Positions 44,006 to 52,143 of a stretch of 64,000 bases of DNA are shown here, in pieces. Position numbers and translations under genes: made by a program. The stretch's first letter is position 1. Each line of letters begins with the position of its first letter. The notes beneath the pieces were generated by a model. The model worked only from the letters and a program-made list of their open reading frames with translations. It was not told the origin of the DNA and ran no database searches. The DNA comes from AM-0621 sp964386705 (GTDB lineage Bacteria > Planctomycetota > Planctomycetia > Planctomycetales > Planctomycetaceae): contig CAYLTY010000002.1 of the NCBI GenBank assembly GCA_964386705.1, positions 1 to 64,000 on the forward strand. The letters are read 5' to 3'.

Positions 44006-44473
44006 ATGCCCACTCGCATTGAAGGCAGACTGCTGCTGAAGGATGAAGCGATCGCGATCGTCGTGTCGCGGTTCAATGACATGATCACGTCGCGATTGCT
44101 GGAAGGCGCGGTCGACACCATTCGTCGACACGGCGGCAACGAGGATCTGCTGACCATCGTGCATGTCCCCGGCGCGTTCGAGATTCCGCTGGCGGCGGAC
44201 AAGCTGGCGCACTCGGGCAAGTACGCGGCGGTCATCTGTCTGGGAGCCGTCATCGCGGGGCAGACGACGCACGATCAATACATCAACAATCAGGTTGCAG
44301 GCGGTATAGCACGCGCCAGTCAAAGCAGCGGCATCCCGGTGTTGTTCGGCGTGTTGACCTGCCAGTCGATGGAACAAGCCATCGATCGCGCTGGTGGCAA
44401 AGCGGGCAACAAGGGGCATGAGGCGGCACTCGCCGCAATTGAGATGATCGATGTGCTGAAACAGATTTCTTAG
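44006..44473 (+). CDS. ribH: 6,7-dimethyl-8-ribityllumazine synthase
   Basis: This is the penultimate enzyme of riboflavin synthesis, usually a large capsid-like or pentameric assembly. The 155-residue protein shows VVSRFND (substrate pocket), VPGAFEIPLAAD, and GAVIAGQTTHDQYINNQVAGG with the catalytic His; the usual GAVIRGxTxH reads GAVIAGQTTH, so the Arg is replaced by Ala. VLFGVLTCQSMEQAIDRAGGKAGNKGHEAA is the typical C-terminal region. It is followed by nusB, a common bacterial pairing. Confidence 0.95.
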   Translation: MPTRIEGRLLLKDEAIAIVVSRFNDMITSRLLEGAVDTIRRHGGNEDLLTIVHVPGAFEIPLAADKLAHSGKYAAVICLGAVIAGQTTHDQYINNQVAGGIARASQSSGIPVLFGVLTCQSMEQAIDRAGGKAGNKGHEAALAAIEMIDVLKQIS

Positions 44474-44551
44474 GCGAGCGAGGGATGTCAATCCCCCGAG
44501 ACGAACGAAGACCTCGCCCCTGATTCCCGACTTTTGAGATCCCGAACTGAC

Positions 44552-44977
44552 ATGGCACGACGACGAGAAGGCCGCATCGCCGCACTGAAGCTGCTCTACC
44601 AGAAAGACCTGCACCCCGAGGTCGCGCCGCAAGCGGTCACGGAACTGCTGGCGGAACTGGTTGAAGACTCCGAACTGCGCGAGTTCGCCTGGGATCTGTA
44701 CGACGGCACGGTGACGAACCTCGAGCAGCTCGATGCACAGATTCAGGCGATTGCTCACAACTGGCGGCTGTCGCGCATGACGCCCACCGATCGCAACGTG
44801 ATCCGCATGGGCCTGTTCGAGATGACCAAACTCAAAACACCCGCCGCAGTTGTGCTGGATGAGTGCATCGAGATTGCCAAGCTCTTTGGTACAGAAAACT
44901 CCGGCACGTTTGTAAACGGCATCCTCGACAAGCTGATCCCCAATCAAACTGGCAGCGGTTCAGCAACGGCGGAGTAG
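44552..44977 (+). CDS. nusB: Transcription antitermination factor NusB
   Basis: NusB binds boxA RNA with NusE (S10) and supports rRNA transcription antitermination. The 141-residue all-helical protein starts at ATG 44552 (six codons inside the longest frame) with the typical RRREGRIAALKLLYQKDL. It continues to WRLSRMTPTDRNVIRMGLFEM and TPAAVVLDECIEIAKLFGTENSGTFVNGILDKL, which are diagnostic. Its stop is only 10 bp from the convergent nadC stop. Confidence 0.95.
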   Translation: MARRREGRIAALKLLYQKDLHPEVAPQAVTELLAELVEDSELREFAWDLYDGTVTNLEQLDAQIQAIAHNWRLSRMTPTDRNVIRMGLFEMTKLKTPAAVVLDECIEIAKLFGTENSGTFVNGILDKLIPNQTGSGSATAE

Positions 44978-44987
44978 TCCCGCGCAA

Positions 44988-45893
44988 TCAGCTTTCGATC
45001 TGGAAGAAATCGAAAGCAAGATCCAGCGACGGCGCCGAATGAGTCAACGCTCCGATGCTGATGCGGTCCACTCCGGTTTCAGCGATCGAACGGACATTCG
45101 CCAAGGTGATTCCGCCGGACGCTTCGAGAAGCACTTGGGGCGCTGCGTGATCTCGAATCTGTACTGCTTCCTTCAACTGATCGCAGTTCATGTTATCGAG
45201 CAGCACGATGTCCGGCTTGCCTTCGAGCGCGTCGTGCAACTGGCTGAGCGTGTCGACTTCCACCTCGACCGTGACGTCTTTCGGCGTCTTGCCGCGTGCC
45301 TGCCTGACTGCCGCTTCCAGAGACGAATTGCCGACCTGGCGTGACCAGGCGGCGATGTGGTTGTCCTTGATGAGCACACCATCGTAGAGACCAAGACGAT
45401 GATTGGTACCGCCACCGGCACGAACGGCGTACTTGGCCAAGGCCCGCCATCCCGGCAACGTCTTGCGAGTATCCAGAATGACCGCGCGAGTGCCTGCTGC
45501 TTCTTTGACGAAGCGTTGCGTCAGCGTCGCAATGCCTGAGAGGTGCGTCAGAAAGTTGAGCACCGTGCGTTCGCCGATCAGCACATCCTTGAGTGGACCG
45601 ACAACTCGCGCAACAACCTTAGCTGGTTCCACTGAAGTGCCATCGGGAACTTCCGCGATCCACGCCACACGATTGCTGAGAGCCTCGAAGACCAGCGGTC
45701 CAATGGGCAGGCCAGCGACCACTCCATGAGTGCGCGCCACCACATGAACTTCAGCGCGATCAGTGGGCTCAATCAATGCCTGACAGGTGCGATCACCGAT
45801 GTCGGCCAGATCTTCTTTGAGGGCCATGTTGAGGAGCGTGTTAGCATTCGCACGCTCCACATCGCCGAAGCTCAAAGGGATGTGATCGGACAT
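44988..45893 (-). CDS. nadC: Nicotinate-nucleotide pyrophosphorylase (quinolinate phosphoribosyltransferase)
   Basis: NadC converts quinolinate and PRPP to nicotinate mononucleotide in de novo NAD synthesis. The 301-residue protein has the N-terminal ALKEDLADIGDRT, ERTVLNFLTHLSGIATLT, the active-site stretch ILDTRKTLPGWRALAKYAV with GGGTNHRLGLYDGVLIKDNH, EVEVDTLSQL, LLDNM, and LEASGGITLANV followed by GVDRISIGALTHS. All are typical. A small CsrA-like gene ends 13 bp upstream on the same strand and is probably co-transcribed. Confidence 0.96.
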   Translation of the reverse strand: MSDHIPLSFGDVERANANTLLNMALKEDLADIGDRTCQALIEPTDRAEVHVVARTHGVVAGLPIGPLVFEALSNRVAWIAEVPDGTSVEPAKVVARVVGPLKDVLIGERTVLNFLTHLSGIATLTQRFVKEAAGTRAVILDTRKTLPGWRALAKYAVRAGGGTNHRLGLYDGVLIKDNHIAAWSRQVGNSSLEAAVRQARGKTPKDVTVEVEVDTLSQLHDALEGKPDIVLLDNMNCDQLKEAVQIRDHAAPQVLLEASGGITLANVRSIAETGVDRISIGALTHSAPSLDLAFDFFQIES

Positions 45894-45906
45894 GGATGTT
45901 CAAGCA

Positions 45907-46110
45907 CTAGCGGAAGGAAGCCGGCAGCTCGAACTCGGCAGAATCGAAGCTGTCATCATCGCAATCTTCGCCCGAAACTCGCTCGATCAAGAACTTAGGT
46001 TCTCCGTTCTGGATATCCAGCAACGTCACAACGACGTCCTCGATTCGCAAACTCTCACCAACAGTCAGTTCAACTTCAGACAAGCGAGAGTGATTCAGGC
46101 GATGATTCAC
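45907..46110 (-). CDS. 67-residue CsrA-like small protein upstream of nadC
   Basis: The short gene starts with GTG at 46108-46110, preceded eight bases upstream by a strong GGAGG ribosome-binding site, which supports real translation. The core ELTVGESLRIEDVVVTLLDI resembles the VGE-L-I-D-V-V-T-V-L pattern of the carbon-storage regulator CsrA/RsmA fold, followed by KFLIERV. However, the leading MLxLTRR strand with its RNA-binding Arg is absent, and the C-terminal tail is highly acidic (Glu/Asp-rich), unlike CsrA. It may be a CsrA-like beta-barrel protein that does not bind RNA, or an unrelated family. nadC follows after 13 bp. Confidence 0.72.
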   Translation of the reverse strand: MNHRLNHSRLSEVELTVGESLRIEDVVVTLLDIQNGEPKFLIERVSGEDCDDDSFDSAEFELPASFR

Positions 46111-46269
46111 TTAACGTTCCTCCGTGGCACAGCTCGGTACTCGCGAACTGAGCGAGTTCGCCAACATGTATCGAGCCATTTGGGCCGAGTGCGGGCGGGA
46201 CTATAGCCGTGCTCCAAGGTCATGCAAACCTGCAATCTGAAGTTCTCGGAAGCTGGCAGGAAACACTCA

Positions 46270-47022
46270 TCACGCGGCGCCCTCGACGGGTCCTATCTCA
46301 TCATCCGCGAGGTTTAACTTCAATTGAAGATCGCGCGTTCGGCGAAGTTTGTCCGCTTGCGGAAGATCGCCAAGATCCTTCAAACCGTAAGACTCCAGGA
46401 AGCGTCGAGTCGTCTCATACAAGAACGGTCGGCCCAGTGAATCGTCTTCACCGCCAATGCGCACCAAGCCGCGTTCCATGAGCTGCTTCAGCATCTCCGC
46501 AGCCTGTACACCGCGAATCTTTTCGATCTCCGCGCGCGTGATGGGTTGGCGGTAAGCCACAATGGTCAACGTCTCCAGCATGGGAGGAGATAACTTCATC
46601 TCCGCATGACGCTGATGCAGTTTGTCGAGCCACATCGAGAACTGCGGTCGTGTCATCAGGCGGCAACCCGTCGCCAGTTGCTCAACACGAAACGCACTGG
46701 CCATCGTGTCGTAAGCAACATTGAGCTGCTTGACGAGTTGTTGAGCTTCAGCGGCATCGGCCAGTGTGGCGAGCTGTGCCAGCTTGCGAAACGATAGCGC
46801 TTGATCCGACACCAGCAGGACAGCTTCGAGTCGAGCCATCTTGATGGACCGGCGGCACTCATTCGCGGTGCCAGTGGTCTTAACTTGGGGAGAGGCCGCG
46901 CTTTCGCTGTGCGGTGAGCGAACGAGAAACTGCCAATACCAGCCGCTGTGCGAAGTGCTCTGCTTCAGCCCGGTACGAGCTTCAGAAGAGACTGCTGCCA
47001 GACTGGCACCGTAAGCATTCAC
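46270..47022 (-). CDS. scpB: Segregation and condensation protein B
   Basis: ScpB is a winged-helix kleisin-interacting partner in the SMC-ScpA condensin complex for chromosome segregation. Conserved features are LEAVLLVSDQALSFRKLAQL, the winged-helix motif SPPMLETLTIVAYRQPITRAEIEKIRG and its continuation to LVRIGGEDDSLGRPFLYETTRRFLESYGL. The frame opens at GTG 47022; an ATG at 46839 would give 189 residues, close to B. subtilis ScpB (197). Codon use upstream of 46839 looks coding, so I list the longer form; the start is unsettled. No scpA is visible nearby. Confidence 0.9.
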   Translation of the reverse strand: MNAYGASLAAVSSEARTGLKQSTSHSGWYWQFLVRSPHSESAASPQVKTTGTANECRRSIKMARLEAVLLVSDQALSFRKLAQLATLADAAEAQQLVKQLNVAYDTMASAFRVEQLATGCRLMTRPQFSMWLDKLHQRHAEMKLSPPMLETLTIVAYRQPITRAEIEKIRGVQAAEMLKQLMERGLVRIGGEDDSLGRPFLYETTRRFLESYGLKDLGDLPQADKLRRTRDLQLKLNLADDEIGPVEGAA

Positions 47023-47070
47023 ATCCGAGGTCCTGTGTTAGTCCGATCGCAAGATCGATCTGAGCGACCG

Positions 47071-47850
47071 CTAGCGACGGCACTGCTCAACTTGAGCCAG
47101 CACCTTCTCGACGGCGACCAGTGGGTCTGCGGACTCGGCTTCGAAACGGCGCGTAATGCGCATGTCATCCACCGACGTCACAAAGCAAACGAAGCGAAAC
47201 TCTTGAGGATGCATGCCCGGAGTTAATCGGTAGGTCGATGCACCCAGAGTGTTCAGACGATCGACGGCCTGCCGCCATGTGAGTTGCGGAAACTCCGGCT
47301 GCAAACGTTTTTGTTCAGCAGCGGGTTGAACTCGGGACGGAGTCGGAGCGGGGGGCAATCCGCCGGCCAGTTCGGTCGTCGTGGCACGCTGGCCTCCGAA
47401 GTCGTCGGCAAAGACGTCGTAGACCTGCTGTGGAAGCTGTCGTGCCGATCGCACGCTGGCTTCGCGGGCATTCGCAGTCGCTCGCGGAGTGGGAGCTGGC
47501 AACGACTTGACGCTCGGTTTCGCGTTCAACGATTTCAGCGGATCGGACCACTGAGCCGACGACGCTGTGTTATCGCCATCGTCCTGAGCAGCGTTATTCG
47601 CAGAGGCATACGGCTGAAACAAGTCCAGTGGCTGCCGCTTTGAGACTTCAATTGTTCGGCCAGGCGCCGCTGCCGAAAAGCCAATGCGATTCTCTGCACG
47701 CAGCGGATGTTCGAGGTGGTCCACAGGCTCGGTCGGAGAGGCCGACACGGGAGCAAACTGTGGAATGCCGAAGATGGCCATCACAGGCACTGCCAGCATG
47801 GGTACAAGCATGAGCAGTGTCGTACCGAATCCATTTCGCCGCGCTTGCAT
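47071..47850 (-). CDS. Uncharacterised exported or membrane-anchored protein
   Basis: The 259-residue protein has an N-terminal hydrophobic segment (TTLLMLVPMLAVPVMAIFGI) after a short basic start, so it is anchored or exported. A Pro/Ala/Ser-rich low-complexity middle (about 35-190) follows, then a compact C-terminal domain of about 75 residues (LTWRQAVDRLNTLGASTYRLTP; FRFVCFVTSVDDMRITRRFEAE). I do not recognise the family. It is the last gene of a minus-strand run leading from the TonB-like gene, 121 bp after the previous one. Confidence 0.7.
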   Translation of the reverse strand: MQARRNGFGTTLLMLVPMLAVPVMAIFGIPQFAPVSASPTEPVDHLEHPLRAENRIGFSAAAPGRTIEVSKRQPLDLFQPYASANNAAQDDGDNTASSAQWSDPLKSLNAKPSVKSLPAPTPRATANAREASVRSARQLPQQVYDVFADDFGGQRATTTELAGGLPPAPTPSRVQPAAEQKRLQPEFPQLTWRQAVDRLNTLGASTYRLTPGMHPQEFRFVCFVTSVDDMRITRRFEAESADPLVAVEKVLAQVEQCRR

Positions 47851-47971
47851 CCTGCAAGTCCCCTCATCAGGGTGGGAATCAAAGTGGCCGCTTCCATGCG
47901 ACCGAGCGGGACTCTAGACGGGTTGCATCCACTCACTCAAGAGAAGCTTACGCACACCGGGCGGCAGCCCG

Positions 47972-49597
47972 TCATTTCGTGGGCGATCTCAGACGCTCAG
48001 TGGGATCGACATCCTGCTTCCGCTCTTCCGCTTTCTTCTCTTCCTCAAGCTCCGACTTCAGCTCCGTGACCTTCTCGTCGTCGAGATGGAATGTGGCAAC
48101 TTCCATAATCTTGGACCCCATCTTCTTGATACGGTCCTCGGCCAGACGATTCTTCTTGGCCTGAGCTTTCTTGGTCGCAGCGTACTGAATCTCGCCGACT
48201 TTCTCTTCAAAGAACTTCAGCTTTGGCAACTCAGCGATCGCCGCGAAGCCTTCATCCACCTTGGCCCATTCGTGCTTCGCACCACGAGCCTTGATCATGG
48301 CCAGACTGACGGCGCGCTTGGCGATCGTGTCAATCAGATCGGTCTCAATTAGTGCCATCTGGCCTTCAACGTCCAGCCGCTCAGTATCGTCCGGACATTG
48401 GGCCGACATCGATGCCTCGACGCCGGGGACGATCGGAAACTTCGTCAGCAGTTCGCGTCCGCTGCGCACGAAGACCCACTGCAACGGAGCGTGCTCCTTC
48501 ACCGGAATCGTCGCTCGACCGAACCGATCGGTTCTCAGGACGACCTTGGACTCTTCCGCAGGCGAAGGTGGCGGTGGCTCTTTGAGTGGTGTCGCCGTTG
48601 GTGGCGGCTCCTGCGGCAGTTCTTCGTAAACACCCAGGAAGTAACCAATGAGCGGCTTTGTTGAATTCCGCTGAGGCATCAGGGTCAATTCTGTCGCCGG
48701 TAAAGACGCACGCACTCCTAGGCCGCGCCACTCTGAACGCCGCTTGGAGGTGAACTTCACGCTCACTCCCGAGTCCGCCTTGCAGTCAATGCGTGAACGA
48801 TCAATCTCGGAGGAAGACAGGTAACACCACGGAACGAAGTTCACCGCACGCAGCGTGCGATCTTTCGCCAACGCTCGCATGAACGGCACGTAGTAGAAGC
48901 CGTCGTCAGCCTGATCGAAGCCAGAATCCGCGGGCAGAAACTCACCGGCGCGAACTCGCAGGCGAGCTCCAGCGACAGCGTCTCCTTCATCAATCTGCAC
49001 CACCGGCCTGAAGACCTTCTGAATGATCCTGAAGACTTCAGTGGCCAGCATGCGACGATCAATCGTGCTGCTGGATCGAATAGCACCCAGTCCCTGTGAC
49101 TCACGGTCCCACTCCCGCCCCGCGATGTGAAAGCGCGTGCCGACCAATTCGACGGCTATGGCATAGCACTTATCCACATCGTTCTGCAGGGCGCGCTGCT
49201 TCATATCCGCAACCGTCAGTCGCTCAACGCTCGCCCGACTATGCGGAGTCAACCAGCCACCAGCGGTGATCTTCAGGTCCCACATCGGACCGATGCTGCG
49301 ATCGGCGATGGCCTTCAGTTCGTTGACGAACGCCTCGCGAAAAGCCGGACTGAGACGCGGGGAATCTGAAATAGCGACAGCCAACTCGACCTTGTACGGT
49401 CGCAGTTCGAAAGGAATCACAACCGGTGCTGGCGCTGGGGCAGACGATGCAGGTGCGGACGCCCCGGCAACAGGAGCCGCCGCAGGCTGAGCTTCAACAG
49501 ACTGTGCAACTGGCGTCGCTGGTGCCACGGCGTCTTGAGCACACGCAACGACACCAGTGATACCGACCAATAAAAGTGCGAGAACAAGTCTCGTCAT
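47972..49597 (-). CDS. Uncharacterised exported protein
   Basis: The 541-residue protein starts at the ATG at 49595-49597, followed by a signal peptide (VLALLLVGITGVVACA). A Pro/Ala-rich linker (about 25-60) leads to a folded region starting FELRPYKVELAVAISDSPRLS. That region is long (about 65-330), with a proline-rich patch (PPPTATPLKEPPPPSPAEES), a possible carboxypeptidase-regulatory-like beta region (LRTDRFGRATIPVKE), and a charged helical C-terminus (about 440-541). No family is recognised. It lies 53 bp after the TPR/solute-binding gene on the same strand and probably belongs to that operon. Confidence 0.72.
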   Translation of the reverse strand: MTRLVLALLLVGITGVVACAQDAVAPATPVAQSVEAQPAAAPVAGASAPASSAPAPAPVVIPFELRPYKVELAVAISDSPRLSPAFREAFVNELKAIADRSIGPMWDLKITAGGWLTPHSRASVERLTVADMKQRALQNDVDKCYAIAVELVGTRFHIAGREWDRESQGLGAIRSSSTIDRRMLATEVFRIIQKVFRPVVQIDEGDAVAGARLRVRAGEFLPADSGFDQADDGFYYVPFMRALAKDRTLRAVNFVPWCYLSSSEIDRSRIDCKADSGVSVKFTSKRRSEWRGLGVRASLPATELTLMPQRNSTKPLIGYFLGVYEELPQEPPPTATPLKEPPPPSPAEESKVVLRTDRFGRATIPVKEHAPLQWVFVRSGRELLTKFPIVPGVEASMSAQCPDDTERLDVEGQMALIETDLIDTIAKRAVSLAMIKARGAKHEWAKVDEGFAAIAELPKLKFFEEKVGEIQYAATKKAQAKKNRLAEDRIKKMGSKIMEVATFHLDDEKVTELKSELEEEKKAEERKQDVDPTERLRSPTK

Positions 49598-49650
49598 GCG
49601 AAAGTTCCCGATAGAACGCAGTTGCGGAAGCGAACAATTCACCGATGCCG

Positions 49651-52143
49651 TCAGGAAGACTCGCCCGAAAGCTCGGAGGCGTACCACGGCTGAACAATCC
49701 ACCGTTCAAGATTGTGATAAGGATGCAGCGGTCCCGGAGGAACGCCCTGAATGTTTCTGCGAATCACAAGCACGTCATCCAGCTCCCACAGCGGCACGTA
49801 CTGCACGAACTCGTGCAGCCGCAGATGCAGCCGCCGCAAGGATGTCGCGGCCGTTGTCAGATCGGCGGATTGCTCCAGTTCGATAAGACTTTGCCGCAAC
49901 CAGTCCGGCAGATGCTCCAGTTCACGCACCCGAGCATCCGGGCTGATGGTTAAGAATGGCCACATTTCGGTCACCGGTTCCACCATGCGGACCGTGCGAT
50001 AAACGATGTCCCATTGAGCCGGCGGCGGCTCCTTGGGGTCGCTGATGAGTTTCACGGTGATGCCAACTTTGGCCCAGTCCTTGATGAACTCCTCGCAGCA
50101 ACGAATCGCAGTTTCATCAGGCTCACAGATCATCGTGAGCTCCGGTACTTTGCCTCCGAACTTCTTCTTGGAAACTGAGGTCAAGGCGAAGGCCAACGGC
50201 AAATCAAACTTGTGCGGCTGCACTTCGGGGTTGTACGCGTAGTTCTTGCTGGAATAGGGAGCGGTCGTGAGACGCCCTCTTGCGACTTTCTCACCGCGAA
50301 ACACAACTTCCTTCAAGACGCGTTCGCGGTTCACGGCATACGCGACAGCTCGACGCACTTCGTTGTTCTTCAGCGCTTCGCTGCGCGAGTTGAACTGCAG
50401 CACGTGAGAAGTGGGAACGGCGAACGGCTCCACCTGGAACATGTCAGCTCGTTCGATGCGATCTGCCAGCCAGATGGGCGGATTGGGAAACAGCGAGACA
50501 TCACCCCGCATCAACGCCTGAACTGCCGAGTCCGTAGTGGGGTAACGGTGCTCCACAACTTCGGCCACATGAAACTGTGGGGACGTATCAGGCTCGGGAA
50601 TCGAGCGACGATAGACAGCGCGGTCGTCCGTCTTGTCAGCCAAGCGGAATCGCTGGGACACGATGTTGCCCCCGCTTCCACTTTCCCCACCGCTTTCGAT
50701 CACTGGAAAGCGAAAGATCGCCTGCGGACGAACGGGAATCTTCGACAAGTTCACGACGAACTCATAAGGCGATTTCACGCTGACAGATCGCACATAGTTC
50801 TTCAGCCGCTCGTCGAAGTAAGGCGACTCGGGGCGAAGTCGTTCACCCAGAGCCTGCACCACTTGAGTCGCCGACACCAGCGGACTGGCTTCCCAACTGG
50901 CGCGCCGGGGCCGCAACTGAAACACGACCTGGCGCCCCAGATCTGTTGGCGTCCACTCCTCAATGTAGCGTGACTGGTATTGAGGATTGCGTTCGATGCG
51001 ACTGATCTCGAATAGCTCAACGGCCTGCAGTTCCGCAATTCGCTGCTGCTCCGTCGTCCGCAACGGATAGGGTGTGGGGTCCGTCGGGAACCGCGTCACG
51101 CCGACATGCAGCACCTGGTAGCGATTGACCGCGGCGCGGTGCAGAGCTTTGAGCTGCGGGTGCAAAGGCCAGACGCGGGCCGCTTCTTCCACCAATTCCA
51201 ACGCCTGCGAGTGCTGACTTTCCTCGCGTGCTTTCTTGGCCTTGTCGAGAACTTCGTCGGCCTTCTTCAGAAAGTAGTCGGTCCACTTGATGGTGACTGG
51301 ACTTTCCGGATCACGCTTACGCAGTCGGATGAGATAGAACCGCGCACGAATTGGCTCGCCATTCTGTATGGCTCCATCGATCAGACCGTTCGCGGCCGTG
51401 CCCATCGCCTCCCGCAGCCCTTCGTACTTGGGAGCAACCGTGTGCAGCTCTTCAAAGTACGCAAACGCGGCTTCCGAATTCCCGGCTTCGTTCTGTTGCT
51501 TCGCCTCTTCAAAAATCAGGCGGTTGCGCCGGTCGGTATAGCCGGGCCATTCGCCCTGACGACGTTCCAGCACCAGCAACAGTTCAAATGCCTTGCTGAG
51601 CTGCCCTTCATTCATCAGCAAGTCCGCACGCTTCAGCATCAGATCTTCGTGGTAGATGATGCGCTCAACGTGCTTCTGCACATTCAGGCGATACTCGGCG
51701 CTGTCCTGCTCTTCAGGCTTCACGCCTTCGACTGTTGGAAACAACACCACCAGATTCTCGGCTTCGTCCTGCAGATCGCGCAGACGCTGCTTGTACTGCT
51801 CAGCCGATTCACCTTGTTCCTGCTTGGGGCGTTTGGCTGTCGTGCGCAGATCGTCAGCCATCTTGCCCATGCGGGCAATTGTGTCCGGACGCGGCGAAAC
51901 GGGCTGCACGACCAGAACTTCATCGCGGCGCGGTGGACGCAGCACAATCCAGTCCACCGCCGGCTTCGAGAGCAGCTCTTCCAGTGACGGGATCGGCATC
52001 TCATCAATCTTCTTGAGAGCCTGGTCCTGCGGCATGGGCTTAGGCTGTGGCGTTTCAGGTTGCGCCAACGCCACAACGCCAGTCACGCACAACCAGCTTG
52101 TGAGAAGTGCCCGTCGAAGATCTGAGCGATTCAGTTTCATCAT
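49651..52143 (-). CDS. Exported TPR plus family-5 solute-binding protein
   Basis: The 830-residue protein has a signal peptide (ALLTSWLCVTGVVALA). Residues of about 40-330 are helical and TPR-like (KRADLLMNEGQLSKAFELLLVLE; NSEAAFAYFEELHTVAPKYEG). From about 345 the protein reads as the SBP_bac_5 fold of peptide/nickel ABC transporters (LHVGVTRFPTDPTPYPL; EVRRAVAYAVNRERVLKEVVF; HLRLHEFVQYVPLWELDDVLVIR). Ordinary family members lack the helical half and are followed by permease genes, none of which is here. Its start ATG overlaps the preceding propeller gene's stop by 4 nt, so the two are co-translated. Peptide binding is inferred from fold only. Confidence 0.82.
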   Translation of the reverse strand: MMKLNRSDLRRALLTSWLCVTGVVALAQPETPQPKPMPQDQALKKIDEMPIPSLEELLSKPAVDWIVLRPPRRDEVLVVQPVSPRPDTIARMGKMADDLRTTAKRPKQEQGESAEQYKQRLRDLQDEAENLVVLFPTVEGVKPEEQDSAEYRLNVQKHVERIIYHEDLMLKRADLLMNEGQLSKAFELLLVLERRQGEWPGYTDRRNRLIFEEAKQQNEAGNSEAAFAYFEELHTVAPKYEGLREAMGTAANGLIDGAIQNGEPIRARFYLIRLRKRDPESPVTIKWTDYFLKKADEVLDKAKKAREESQHSQALELVEEAARVWPLHPQLKALHRAAVNRYQVLHVGVTRFPTDPTPYPLRTTEQQRIAELQAVELFEISRIERNPQYQSRYIEEWTPTDLGRQVVFQLRPRRASWEASPLVSATQVVQALGERLRPESPYFDERLKNYVRSVSVKSPYEFVVNLSKIPVRPQAIFRFPVIESGGESGSGGNIVSQRFRLADKTDDRAVYRRSIPEPDTSPQFHVAEVVEHRYPTTDSAVQALMRGDVSLFPNPPIWLADRIERADMFQVEPFAVPTSHVLQFNSRSEALKNNEVRRAVAYAVNRERVLKEVVFRGEKVARGRLTTAPYSSKNYAYNPEVQPHKFDLPLAFALTSVSKKKFGGKVPELTMICEPDETAIRCCEEFIKDWAKVGITVKLISDPKEPPPAQWDIVYRTVRMVEPVTEMWPFLTISPDARVRELEHLPDWLRQSLIELEQSADLTTAATSLRRLHLRLHEFVQYVPLWELDDVLVIRRNIQGVPPGPLHPYHNLERWIVQPWYASELSGESS

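Noticed and set aside
44000..44947. 315-codon minus-strand frame across ribH and nusB
   Set aside because: It spans two well-recognised genes on the other strand and shows no domain; an antisense shadow.
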